This document shows positions 1 to 5,851 of a stretch of 5,988 nt of DNA, one piece after another (the stretch's first letter is position 1; each line of letters starts with the position of its first letter). Made by a program: the position numbers and the translations under genes. Below the pieces are notes generated by a model. It saw nothing but the letters and a program-made list of their open reading frames with translations. It had not been told where the DNA came from and searched no databases. This DNA comes from Acinetobacter sp. (lineage in GTDB: Bacteria > Pseudomonadota > Gammaproteobacteria > Pseudomonadales > Moraxellaceae). Location of the stretch: assembly GCA_030523805.1 (NCBI GenBank), contig JAUNHS010000099.1, positions 1 through 5,988 of the forward strand, read 5' to 3'.

Positions 1-134
1 AAATGAAAGTTGGTCAAAAAGCGACTTTTTATATCCCAAGTCGTTTGGCTTATCATACTTTAGGCAATGGTGCAGCTGTGCCGCCAAATAGCTTGGTGGT
101 GATGGATATAGAATTGGTCGGTATTGTACGCTAA
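1..134 (+). CDS. FKBP-type peptidyl-prolyl cis-trans isomerase, C-terminal end (5' truncated by window)
   Basis: The reading frame is open from the window edge (first full codon at base 3) to TAA at 132-134, giving about 43 residues. They match the end of an FKBP domain: MKVGQKATFYIPSRLAYHTL, then a G-N-G-A-A-V-P-P-N-S segment and a final strand D-I-E-L-V-G-I. This is the usual FKBP pattern of IP..LAYG..G...IPPNS.L.F.VEL. The family catalyses cis-trans isomerisation of Xaa-Pro bonds and assists protein folding. The Gly that normally follows LAY is His here. The start, any signal peptide and the N-terminal dimerisation domain lie outside the window, so the subfamily (FkpA, FklB or a single-domain type) cannot be decided. 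Its stop codon overlaps the stop of the convergent glycosylase gene by 4 bp, leaving no room for a separate terminator. Confidence 0.82.
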   Translation, partial: MKVGQKATFYIPSRLAYHTLGNGAAVPPNSLVVMDIELVGIVR

Positions 135-742
135 TGCTCTAAACCTTGTAAAATCCCCACACGCTCAAACACTTGCCGATAAAACGCTGCTTTTTGCACC
201 AAAGGCAAAGGATATGCACGAGATGATGACGGCACACGATGCAAGGTCAAGCCACGCTGTAAAATCGCTTCGCCTTGTGTCGGCAAGGCGACACTTTGCC
301 CGATTTTAAGTTTATGTGGTATATCAATTTGTAAAATATGACAAAGTGCTTCACAGGCTTTATCTCCTGTTACCATGATATGCCGACAATACGGCAACTG
401 CTTTAAAAGGTATGCAATCTCTTGATATTGTTCAATTTGTAAAAATTGATCTGACGCATTGCCATGTAAACGTCGTACTTGTTGAGCCGTATCACTGATT
501 GCAATGCCATAATCATGCAAAAATTGTTCTATGGTAATTTGTTTAAATGTTTTTTGTGTTAAATCAATAAAATAGTCGCTATCTTGAAAAAAGATTAAAC
601 CCAAAATTCGCCAAAAATCATTATTATAATTCGGATAATAAAAATCCATTTTCCAGCGATTTTTCGGTGGTGGAAAACTGCCCAAAATCAATACTTGGGC
701 ATTTTTCGCTAAAAATGGAGCAAGTGGGTGGCATTCAATCAT
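131..742 (-). CDS. Uracil/hypoxanthine-DNA glycosylase family protein (UDG superfamily, family-6-like)
   Basis: The 203-residue product looks like a base-excision repair glycosylase of the UDG fold, probably cytosolic and removing deaminated bases. The N-terminal motif V-L-I-L-G-S-F-P-P-P (17-26) fits UDG motif A, followed by FYYPNYNNDFWRIL (34-47), as in hypoxanthine-DNA glycosylases. YGIAISDTAQQVRR (78-91) corresponds to the GIALWD..R region. VTGDKA (124-129) and the C-terminal VPSSSRAYP (170-178) fit the later strand and the DNA-intercalation loop. I chose ATG 742 because family homology begins at HPLAPFL just after it and a GGAG lies about 11 nt upstream. A GTG at 802 would add 20 residues and overlap pyrE, but has no clear ribosome binding site. 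The gap to the pyrE stop is 40 bp without a terminator, so the two genes are probably co-transcribed. Substrate preference is inferred from family only. Confidence 0.75.
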   Translation of the reverse strand: MIECHPLAPFLAKNAQVLILGSFPPPKNRWKMDFYYPNYNNDFWRILGLIFFQDSDYFIDLTQKTFKQITIEQFLHDYGIAISDTAQQVRRLHGNASDQFLQIEQYQEIAYLLKQLPYCRHIMVTGDKACEALCHILQIDIPHKLKIGQSVALPTQGEAILQRGLTLHRVPSSSRAYPLPLVQKAAFYRQVFERVGILQGLEH

Positions 743-782
743 CGCTGTACTTGCTCCATCGTCGCTGATTGATAAAATATGT

Positions 783-1433
783 TTAGATGCCGTATTGTTC
801 ACGGTAGGCTTTCATTTTTGCCAAAGCCTGTTCATCGCCTTTATTTTGCAAATAATCCATTAAATCTTGCATCGTTACTAGCGCATGGACTGGCACGCCC
901 AATTGTGCTTGGACTTCTTGCAATGCCGATGTCTCCCCTTGTCCACGTTCTTGGCGGTCTAATGCCACCAGCACGCCAGCAATTTTTGCACCTGCTTGGG
1001 TTAAAATTTGCACGACTTCACGGATTGCTGTGCCTGCGGTAATCACATCATCAATAATCCATACCGATTTTCCAGCTACATCTGCACCCACAAGTACGCC
1101 ACCTTCGCCATGGTCTTTTGCTTCTTTACGGTTAAATCCCCACGGTACACTACGCTGATGATGGTGCTGTAATGCTACTGCTGTTGCCGCTACAAAAGGA
1201 ATGCCTTTATAAGCAGGGCCAAAAATCACATCTACATTATCGCATTGTGCCAATTGATCGGCATAACCTTGTGCCAAAAGTGCCAAGGCTTCGCCATCGT
1301 TCAACAATGCTGCATTGAAAAAATATGGACTGACACGCCCCGATTTTAAAGTAAACTCGCCAAAGCGTAAGACATTGCGAGAAAGGGCAAGTTCAATAAA
1401 TTGTTGTGCTTGAAATGTGCTGTGAGCTGTCAT
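783..1433 (-). CDS. pyrE: Orotate phosphoribosyltransferase
   Basis: PyrE joins orotate to PRPP to give orotidine 5'-monophosphate, the fifth step of de novo pyrimidine synthesis, as a cytosolic homodimer. The 216-residue length is normal (E. coli PyrE is about 213). Visible signatures are [14 protein letters not shown] (27-40), the substrate loop G-P-A-Y-K-G (72-77), the mobile catalytic loop [12 protein letters not shown] (101-112) with its invariant K-D-H-G-E-G-G, and the PRPP-binding motif [16 protein letters not shown] (124-139). ATG 1433 is preceded by CAGGT with about 7 nt spacing. The gene is transcribed divergently from the Crc/ExoIII-like gene, an arrangement also known in Pseudomonas and Acinetobacter, and is followed on its strand by the DNA glycosylase. 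I see no pyrE-type attenuator in the 160-bp upstream region. Confidence 0.97.
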   Translation of the reverse strand: MTAHSTFQAQQFIELALSRNVLRFGEFTLKSGRVSPYFFNAALLNDGEALALLAQGYADQLAQCDNVDVIFGPAYKGIPFVAATAVALQHHHQRSVPWGFNRKEAKDHGEGGVLVGADVAGKSVWIIDDVITAGTAIREVVQILTQAGAKIAGVLVALDRQERGQGETSALQEVQAQLGVPVHALVTMQDLMDYLQNKGDEQALAKMKAYREQYGI

Positions 1434-1469
1434 AATCCGACCTGTAGAATAAAATAAAAAGATGTGTAT

Positions 1470-1475
1470 ATCATA
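1470..1475 (-). promoter_or_regulatory. Candidate -10 element for pyrE
   Basis: On the minus strand the hexamer TATGAT matches the sigma-70 -10 consensus at 5 of 6 positions. It lies about 37 bp upstream of the pyrE ATG, which would give a leader of roughly 30 nt. No good -35 box is visible at 16-18 bp spacing, so the call is tentative. Confidence 0.25.
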
Positions 1476-1548
1476 CCAAATTTACTCGCTTTTGACTTGA
1501 TATTTTGCAAGCGTTTTATCATCGCATATTCTCTTCATTTTATAGATA

Positions 1549-1557
1549 TGCTATGCT
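1549..1557 (+). promoter_or_regulatory. Candidate extended -10 promoter for the crc-like gene
   Basis: TGCTATGCT has the extended -10 form TGn followed by TATGCT (4 of 6 to TATAAT). It lies 36 bp before the start codon and implies a leader of about 30 nt. The hexamer 17 bp upstream (TTCTCT) is a poor -35, as is usual for extended -10 promoters. A TTGACT/TTGATA stretch at 1492-1502 looks like a -35 but has no good -10 at proper distance. Confidence 0.3.
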
Positions 1558-1593
1558 TAACGCCTATTTTTAATTCCATTTTTTATCTTCATT

Positions 1594-2424
1594 ATGCTTA
1601 GTAAATCTCAATATCCTAACGATCAAAAAATCCTGCGTGTGGTGTCTATTAACGTCAATGGCTTGCGTGCCGCTGAGAAAAAAGGCTTTTTTAATTGGCT
1701 GGCACAGTCTGAAGCCGATGTGGTGTGTATGCAAGAAAGCCGAATTACACATGAACAATGGACGGACAAATTCAAGCCTGAAGGTTGGTTTATGCACCTA
1801 TTCCCTGCCGAAAAAGCAGGCTATGCAGGCACAGCGATTTATAGCCGTTTACCGTTTAAATCGGTACAAAATGGTTTGGGCTTTGAGCTTGCCGATACGC
1901 AAGGGCGTTTCATTACTGCAGAGTTTGATTTGAGCGAATGGGACATTGCCGAGCCTGCCTATATTGCTTCGTTGTATTTGCCGTCAGGGTCGTCTGGCGA
2001 AGATGCACAACAGCGTAAAGACTTGTTTTTAGATGAATATAAAGTCATTTTAAAGCGTTGGCGTGATGAAAATAAATCCATCATCGTGTGTGGCGATTAC
2101 AATATCGTGCATAAAAAAATTGATATTAAAAATTGGTCAGGCAATCAAAAAGCATCAGGCTGTTTACCGCATGAACGTGCATGGTTAGACCATATTTACG
2201 ATGAATTGGGCTATGTGGATACCTTCCGTGTGGTGCGTCAGGAAGCAGATTTATATTCGTGGTGGTCAAATCGTGGGCAAGCTCGTGCCAAGAATGTGGG
2301 TTGGCGGATTGATTATCAAGCCTGTTCGCCTGACTGGAAAGACCGTACCGTGAATGCGTGGGTGTATAAAGATGAATGGTTTAGCGACCATGCTCCTGTG
2401 ATTATTGATTATCGCTTGAAATAA
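1594..2424 (+). CDS. crc: Crc / exodeoxyribonuclease III-like protein (endonuclease/exonuclease/phosphatase fold)
   Basis: This 276-residue protein has the full exonuclease III / AP-endonuclease fold. Its position opposite pyrE is that of crc, the catabolite repression control gene, in Pseudomonas and Acinetobacter. Pseudomonas Crc acts with Hfq as a translational co-repressor and has lost the nuclease residues. Here they all appear present: N20 (in VSINVNGLRA), E48 (MQESR), Y128 (LYLPSG), D168 and N170 (CGDYN), D240 (WRIDYQ), and D265-H266 (FSDHAP). These correspond to E. coli ExoIII N7, E34, Y109, D151, N153, D229, D258 and H259. The protein could therefore be an active AP endonuclease, a regulator, or both. 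K-I-D-I-K-N-W (175-181) and ERAWLD (194-199) are shared with Pseudomonas Crc. ATG 1594 lacks a recognisable Shine-Dalgarno sequence, and about 12 residues precede the conserved core, so the exact start is less certain than the identity. Confidence 0.88.
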   Translation: MLSKSQYPNDQKILRVVSINVNGLRAAEKKGFFNWLAQSEADVVCMQESRITHEQWTDKFKPEGWFMHLFPAEKAGYAGTAIYSRLPFKSVQNGLGFELADTQGRFITAEFDLSEWDIAEPAYIASLYLPSGSSGEDAQQRKDLFLDEYKVILKRWRDENKSIIVCGDYNIVHKKIDIKNWSGNQKASGCLPHERAWLDHIYDELGYVDTFRVVRQEADLYSWWSNRGQARAKNVGWRIDYQACSPDWKDRTVNAWVYKDEWFSDHAPVIIDYRLK

Positions 2425-2433
2425 AACCAATAA

Positions 2434-2461
2434 ATAAGGGCGAATGATTTTTCGCCCTTAT
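2434..2461. terminator. Intrinsic terminator between the convergent crc-like gene and corA
   Basis: A perfect 11-bp stem (2434-2444 with 2451-2461, core AAGGGCGAA/TTCGCCCTT) closes a 6-nt loop. On the minus strand the stem is followed by a T-rich run (TTTATTGGTTTTATTT), so it is a good terminator for corA. On the plus strand no T tract follows directly, so termination of the crc-like transcript there is plausible but weaker. Confidence 0.75.
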
Positions 2462-2491
2462 GGTTCGCTCAACATCATGATGAAATCATCA

Positions 2492-3499
2492 TTAAATCCA
2501 TTTTTTCCATCTAAAGTAAATCATCGGCACAACAAAGAACGCAATTAAAATGCCAATCACAATATAAAAACTCACTTCGCCACGAGCAAAAGGCAATACA
2601 TCAGTATTCATACCATACACACTCGCCACCAGCATCGGTGGTGCAAGCATACTTGGCAAAATAGAGAAACGACGAATGGTATCGCTTTGTTCCGCATTAA
2701 TGAACCCTGATGTGGTATCAAGCAAAAATCGCACTTTTTGGAATAAAAACGCATCATGCTCCACCAGTGAGCGTACATCTTCGCTTAACTCTCGAATATC
2801 AGCATCATAAATATGACTGCCCAACGCTCTCGGACGAGATAAAAAGGTCAAAACACGGCGCAAATCAATCAAACACAACTGAGCTTTCCCCAACATATCT
2901 TCCTGATATGCCAAGCGTGTAATCATATCTTCCAAATCCAACACATTTTCACGATGATGATTGTTCAATACTTCCGTGGAACAACGCTCCAAATCTCGGT
3001 GCGTATCTTCCAAAATATCCGCCAATTCATCAAGTTTCGCTTCCAGCAAACCCAACAATACCCAAATCGGATCTTTATAATCCATGTCATAATCATTGCG
3101 TTTTGCTCTAGCACGAAAAGCACGGAAAGCAACCAATTTTTCGCCACGCAAGGTAAATAAACGGTCTTTATGCAAAATAAATGCCACCGTGTGCATGGTC
3201 GCTAAAATGCCATTTTCACTATTTTCTTCTTCGTGTTGGTGCTTAGTTTTGCTTAAAAAATAAGTGCTAATATGCAAAATACCATCATCATCACGGTAAA
3301 AACGTGCCGATGATGAAATGTCTTCTAAAGATTTTAATGTGGGTAAATTTTGTTCATAAGCGTCCATCACCCACTGTTGTTCTTCTTGTGTCGGGGCAAT
3401 CAAATCAATCCAAGTTAAATCATTATTTAAATCAAAATCGCCATTAATGGTGAGATCTTCTAGGCTACCACGCTCTGTGGCATAAAAGGCTTCAAGCAT
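2492..3499 (-). CDS. corA: CorA family magnesium/divalent cation transporter
   Basis: CorA proteins are homopentameric inner-membrane channels that bring in Mg2+ (also Co2+ and Ni2+). The 335-residue product has the family layout: an N-terminal cytosolic alpha/beta domain (1 to about 140), a long helical stalk (about 145-275), and two C-terminal transmembrane helices (about 278-295 and 310-328). The signature Y-G-M-N is at 295-298, after FSILPSMLAPPMLVASV. The C-terminus ends in the basic, aromatic YFRWKKWI, as in E. coli CorA (YFKRKNWL). The loop after GMN reads TDVLPFARGE rather than the classical F..MPEL. Two ATGs compete, at 3505 and 3499. I chose 3499 because the AAGGGG upstream is at a normal distance only for that one. 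Single-gene unit, convergent with crc and divergent from the RiPP operon. ZntB-type zinc transport cannot be fully excluded. Confidence 0.92.
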   Translation of the reverse strand: MLEAFYATERGSLEDLTINGDFDLNNDLTWIDLIAPTQEEQQWVMDAYEQNLPTLKSLEDISSSARFYRDDDGILHISTYFLSKTKHQHEEENSENGILATMHTVAFILHKDRLFTLRGEKLVAFRAFRARAKRNDYDMDYKDPIWVLLGLLEAKLDELADILEDTHRDLERCSTEVLNNHHRENVLDLEDMITRLAYQEDMLGKAQLCLIDLRRVLTFLSRPRALGSHIYDADIRELSEDVRSLVEHDAFLFQKVRFLLDTTSGFINAEQSDTIRRFSILPSMLAPPMLVASVYGMNTDVLPFARGEVSFYIVIGILIAFFVVPMIYFRWKKWI

Positions 3500-3506
3500 C
3501 AGCATT

Positions 3507-3513
3507 CCCCTTT
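3507..3513 (-). promoter_or_regulatory. Ribosome binding site that decides the corA start
   Basis: The minus-strand sequence AAAGGGG lies 1 nt upstream of the ATG at 3505 but 7 nt upstream of the in-frame ATG at 3499. Only the second spacing is normal, so the product should begin M-L-E-A rather than M-L-M-L-E-A. Confidence 0.55.
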
Positions 3514-3718
3514 GGCGTGGTCAAATCATTGGGCGATTCCGTAAAAACGGTGGAGCAAAAAAGAAATGGTAACATTGAAATAGTGCAACAATGCGTACCA
3601 TTTTCTCTTGCTGTATTCTATGCAAATTTGGCTCATGTGGCAATATCTGCCTTGCGTGATTTCGCACAATTTATCTCGCATTTTTCCATGATTTTGCAAT
3701 ATTGTTACATTTTACCTG

Positions 3719-3748
3719 TTGAGAAAAAAGAGTAATTTACTTTAATAT
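3719..3748 (+). promoter_or_regulatory. Candidate sigma-70 promoter of the RiPP operon
   Basis: TTGAGA (3719-3724, 4 of 6 to TTGACA) and TAATAT (3743-3748, 4 of 6 to TATAAT) are separated by 18 bp and would start transcription about 30-35 nt before the precursor gene. TATACT at 3746-3751 is a better -10 match, but lies too far from this -35. The rest of the 3506-3788 intergenic region shows no convincing gene. I could not recognise a copper or iron regulator operator in it. Confidence 0.3.
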
Positions 3749-3788
3749 ACTTATATCCTTTTTTACTCAGCAACTTTAGGAGATTGTT

Positions 3789-4094
3789 ATGAAAAAATCA
3801 TCTGCTGTCGTTCTTGCAGGTTTATTAACTGCGACTGTAGGCTGTGCAACAGACAAGCCACACGGTCAAACCCATCAAGGTAAAGCCAATCACGCAAAAG
3901 CAAGCCAAGCTGCGTGTGGTGCGAAAAAATCTGCAGATGCTGCCTGTGGTGCAAGCAAATCTAAAGCCAAAGAAGCAACGTGTGCATCATCAAAAATGAA
4001 AGCTGGCGAAGCAAGCTGTGGTGCAAGCAAAGCCACTGAAGCAGCTTGTGGTAATTCAAAAACTGGCGATGCAACTTGTGGCTCTAAAAAATAA
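3789..4094 (+). CDS. Cys-repeat RiPP metallophore precursor (HvfA/bufferin-like), MNIO substrate
   Basis: This 101-residue low-complexity protein is probably the substrate of the MNIO enzyme encoded next. Residues 1-20 form an export signal: K2-K3, then hydrophobic 6-17, then V-G-C-A. This could be a lipobox (T16-V-G-C19) or a signal peptidase I site after A20. A His-containing linker follows (H25, H29, H35). Six cysteines then recur at 43, 53, 65, 77, 87 and 97, each in [Q/D/E]-A-[A/S/T]-C-[G/A], with Ser/Lys-rich spacers. There is no Phe, Tyr, Trp, Ile or Arg. In Haemophilus HvfA and the bufferins, such cysteines become oxazolone/thioamide or thiooxazole groups that bind copper. The exact HvfA repeat EGKCG is absent, so modification is inferred from context. 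A strong AGGAG (3778-3782, 6 nt spacing) precedes ATG, fitting high expression, and a hairpin terminator follows the stop. Confidence 0.82.
   Translation: MKKSSAVVLAGLLTATVGCATDKPHGQTHQGKANHAKASQAACGAKKSADAACGASKSKAKEATCASSKMKAGEASCGASKATEAACGNSKTGDATCGSKK
3906..4082 (+). repeat. Six-unit Cys-Gly repeat within the precursor gene
   Basis: Codons 40-98 encode six copies of [Q/D/E]-A-[A/S/T]-C-[G/A], with cysteine spacings of 10, 12, 12, 10 and 10 residues. At DNA level the 16-mer CTGTGGTGCAAGCAAA occurs twice exactly (3944-3959 and 4016-4031), which points to growth by internal duplication. The third unit has Ala instead of Gly after Cys. Confidence 0.85.
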
Positions 4095-4122
4095 TCGCTC
4101 ACAGCATTCGCTTTAGCATGAC

Positions 4123-4168
4123 AAAGCACGATGAATACGCTGAATAAGCATTCATCGTGCTTTTCTCT
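4123..4168 (+). terminator. Strong hairpin terminator/attenuator between precursor and maturase genes
   Basis: A perfect 14-bp inverted repeat, AAAGCACGATGAAT (4123-4136) with ATTCATCGTGCTTT (4150-4163), encloses a 13-nt loop that contains a further GCT/AGC pairing. TTTTCTCT follows from 4161. It starts 28 bp after the precursor stop and ends 31 bp before the preferred maturase start. In this position it would end most transcripts after the precursor gene and let only part read into the maturase genes. The result would be an excess of substrate over enzyme, as is common in RiPP operons. Confidence 0.8.
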
Positions 4169-4199
4169 CCCATCTCACTTGCTTTATGAGCGTCAAACA

Positions 4200-5081
4200 A
4201 TGCAAACATTTTATCGCCCACAAGGTATTGGTATCGGTTATCGTCGCCAATATACTCAAGATTTAATCCAACTCGCCCAGCAGCAATCGCCAAATCCAAT
4301 TCAATTTTTAGAACTTGCCCCTGAAAATTGGATTAAAATGGGTGGCAAAGCCAAAGCCGATTTTGAGCAAGTGGCACAATATTATCCTTTAGCATCGCAC
4401 GGTTTATCGCTCTCTTTAGGTGGCATAGAACCGTTAAATGTGGCTTATTTAAAACAAATTAGACAATTTTTAGACCATTTTAAAATTCAATTTTTTTCAG
4501 AGCATACCAGCTTTTGCGAGCATGGTGGTCATGTTTACGATTTAATGCCCTTTCCTTTTACAGCACAATCAGTAGAAAATTTTGCCGACCGAGTGAAACA
4601 AAGCCAAGATATTTTAGGGCGACAAATTGCCATAGAAAATACATCGTATTATATCCGTTTTCCCAATTCCACATTAGATGAAGTGGATTTTCTCAATGCG
4701 GTGATGCACAAAAGCGACTGTTTACTGCATTTAGATGTGAATAATATTTATGTAAATGCTACCAATCATCAAGATATTTCTGCTGATGACTTTTTAAATC
4801 GCATTGATTTATCCCGTGCTTGCTATATCCACATTGCTGGGCATGATGTAGAGCAAGACACGCAAGGCAAGCCTTTATTGATTGATACGCATGGTCAAGC
4901 CGTATGTGCTGATGTGTGGCAAATTTTATCCCAAGTCTATGAAAGGACAGGGAAAATTATCCCGACCGTGCTAGAACGTGATTTCAACTTGCCGCCCTTT
5001 GCCGATATTTTGCAAGAAGTACAGCAAATTGAACATTGGCAACGCCACGCCTTATCATCTTTTTCACAGCAAAATATTTAG
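4200..5081 (+). CDS. DUF692 MNIO-type RiPP maturase (HvfB/BufB family)
   Basis: This 293-residue TIM-barrel enzyme belongs to the DUF692 family (MbnB, TglH, HvfB, BufB), which uses a multinuclear iron centre and oxygen to remodel precursor cysteines. Family landmarks in order: G-I-G-I-G-Y (9-14), F-L-E-L-A-P-E-N-W (36-44), SHGLSLSLGG (66-75), SEHTSF (100-105) and DLMPFPFT (114-121). Then come IENTSYY (145-151), LDVNNIYVNA (178-187), HIAGH (211-215), DTHG (229-232) and LERD (258-261). Candidate metal ligands (by family) include H67, E101, E146, D179, H211, H215, D229, H231 and E259, all present. An in-frame ATG at 4131 would add 23 residues but lies inside the terminator stem, so I prefer ATG 4200 (weak GAG at 4188-4190), where homology begins. 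The stop is 8 bp before the partner gene, indicating translational coupling. Cytosolic; it should act before export of the precursor. Confidence 0.93.
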   Translation: MQTFYRPQGIGIGYRRQYTQDLIQLAQQQSPNPIQFLELAPENWIKMGGKAKADFEQVAQYYPLASHGLSLSLGGIEPLNVAYLKQIRQFLDHFKIQFFSEHTSFCEHGGHVYDLMPFPFTAQSVENFADRVKQSQDILGRQIAIENTSYYIRFPNSTLDEVDFLNAVMHKSDCLLHLDVNNIYVNATNHQDISADDFLNRIDLSRACYIHIAGHDVEQDTQGKPLLIDTHGQAVCADVWQILSQVYERTGKIIPTVLERDFNLPPFADILQEVQQIEHWQRHALSSFSQQNI

Positions 5082-5089
5082 GGAATGCG

Positions 5090-5851
5090 ATGTCTCAATT
5101 AGATTTTCAGCCCACTGTACAAGCCTTCATGGACTATTTACGCCATGATGATGTTCCATCATCAGCACTGCAAGGTATTGATATTGAACGATTAAATCTT
5201 TACCAAACTTTGGTAACAAACAATATTTTCCGCTTTATTGATACTTGTTATGTACTTGCACCACAATGGCTACAACAACAGCAACACGGCGAAATGTGGG
5301 AAGATTTAAAGCAACAATTTTTCCAAAATGCCGAGCAATCATCGCCTTATTTTGTAGATATTCCCCACGCTTTTTTACAATTTTGCCAAAGCCAACAAGC
5401 CACTTTATCTAGCGACTTTTTGGCATTAATGCAATTTGAACATCACCAATTATGTGCAGAAATTGCTACGCCTAATGCCACGCATGGCAATCATTCAGAT
5501 GATGAAAATCATGATTTAAATCAATCACTAACATGGGCAACATCGGCATTTTTGTTGGAGCTGCCATCATCTTTAGCACCATTACTTTTTGCTCATGCAA
5601 CCGATGAAAATGATGAATTTATGCACATTTTAGTTTGGCGAACGCCTGATTTTAAAGTACTACATCAGCAATTAGAGCCGTTACAAGTGGCATTTTTACA
5701 GCATTTTTCACAGCAAAATGAAGCCAGCACAACGCAGCAATTATTAGAGCAACTAATTGAAATTAATGCTGATTTGGCACAATATGCCGATTGGTTAGCA
5801 AGTGAGCAAAATCATTGGTTGCAACAAGGTGTATTGTGTCGGAGCGAATAG
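5090..5851 (+). CDS. DUF2063 RiPP maturation partner (HvfC/BufC family)
   Basis: The 253-residue product has the DUF2063 layout. The N-terminal helical part contains the family pattern R34...Y38......N44-N45 (RLNLYQTLVTNNIFRFIDTC), followed by W70-E-D-L and SPYFVDIPHAFLQF (85-98), then F-L-A-L-M-Q-F-E (110-117). The C-terminal part (about 160-253) corresponds to the extra domain of HvfC/BufC proteins. Related partners such as MbnC and BufC bind the MNIO enzyme and help present the precursor through an RRE-like (leader-recognition) module. The acidic, His-rich insert around residues 128-143 (N-A-T-H-G-N-H-S-D-D-E-N-H-D) is variable-looking and may be a linker. ATG 5090 has AGGGA (5080-5084) overlapping the maturase stop, and homology starts just after it. 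A TTG at 5036 would extend into the maturase gene and is not supported. No DoxX-like gene follows. Confidence 0.88.
   Translation: MSQLDFQPTVQAFMDYLRHDDVPSSALQGIDIERLNLYQTLVTNNIFRFIDTCYVLAPQWLQQQQHGEMWEDLKQQFFQNAEQSSPYFVDIPHAFLQFCQSQQATLSSDFLALMQFEHHQLCAEIATPNATHGNHSDDENHDLNQSLTWATSAFLLELPSSLAPLLFAHATDENDEFMHILVWRTPDFKVLHQQLEPLQVAFLQHFSQQNEASTTQQLLEQLIEINADLAQYADWLASEQNHWLQQGVLCRSE

Noticed and set aside
743..802. GTG start at 802 for the glycosylase, overlapping pyrE
   Set aside because: It has no clear ribosome binding site, and the added 20 residues do not resemble the family. Kept as a possible alternative only.
1570..1797. 75-codon minus-strand frame opposite the crc-like gene
   Set aside because: Shadow of a conserved coding sequence, with no domain of its own.
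2473..2494. Short dyad ATGATG-AAAT-CATCAT near the corA stop
   Set aside because: The 6-bp AT-rich stem is weak, and the hairpin at 2434-2461 already explains termination.
3517..3735. 72-codon plus-strand frame with GTG start between corA and the precursor gene
   Set aside because: It has no ribosome binding site and no recognisable domain, and it lies in the divergent promoter region. Probably a chance frame.
3890..4129. 79-codon minus-strand frame opposite the precursor gene
   Set aside because: It is the mirror of the low-complexity Cys repeat; the plus frame has the signal peptide, strong ribosome binding site and operon context.
4131..4199. N-terminal extension of the MNIO gene from ATG 4131
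   Set aside because: The ATG sits in the stem of the terminator hairpin, no Shine-Dalgarno is present, and family homology starts after ATG 4200.
5036..5089. TTG start that would extend the DUF2063 gene into the MNIO gene
   Set aside because: ATG 5090 has a good AGGGA site and begins where homology begins; the extension only reads the maturase tail in another frame.
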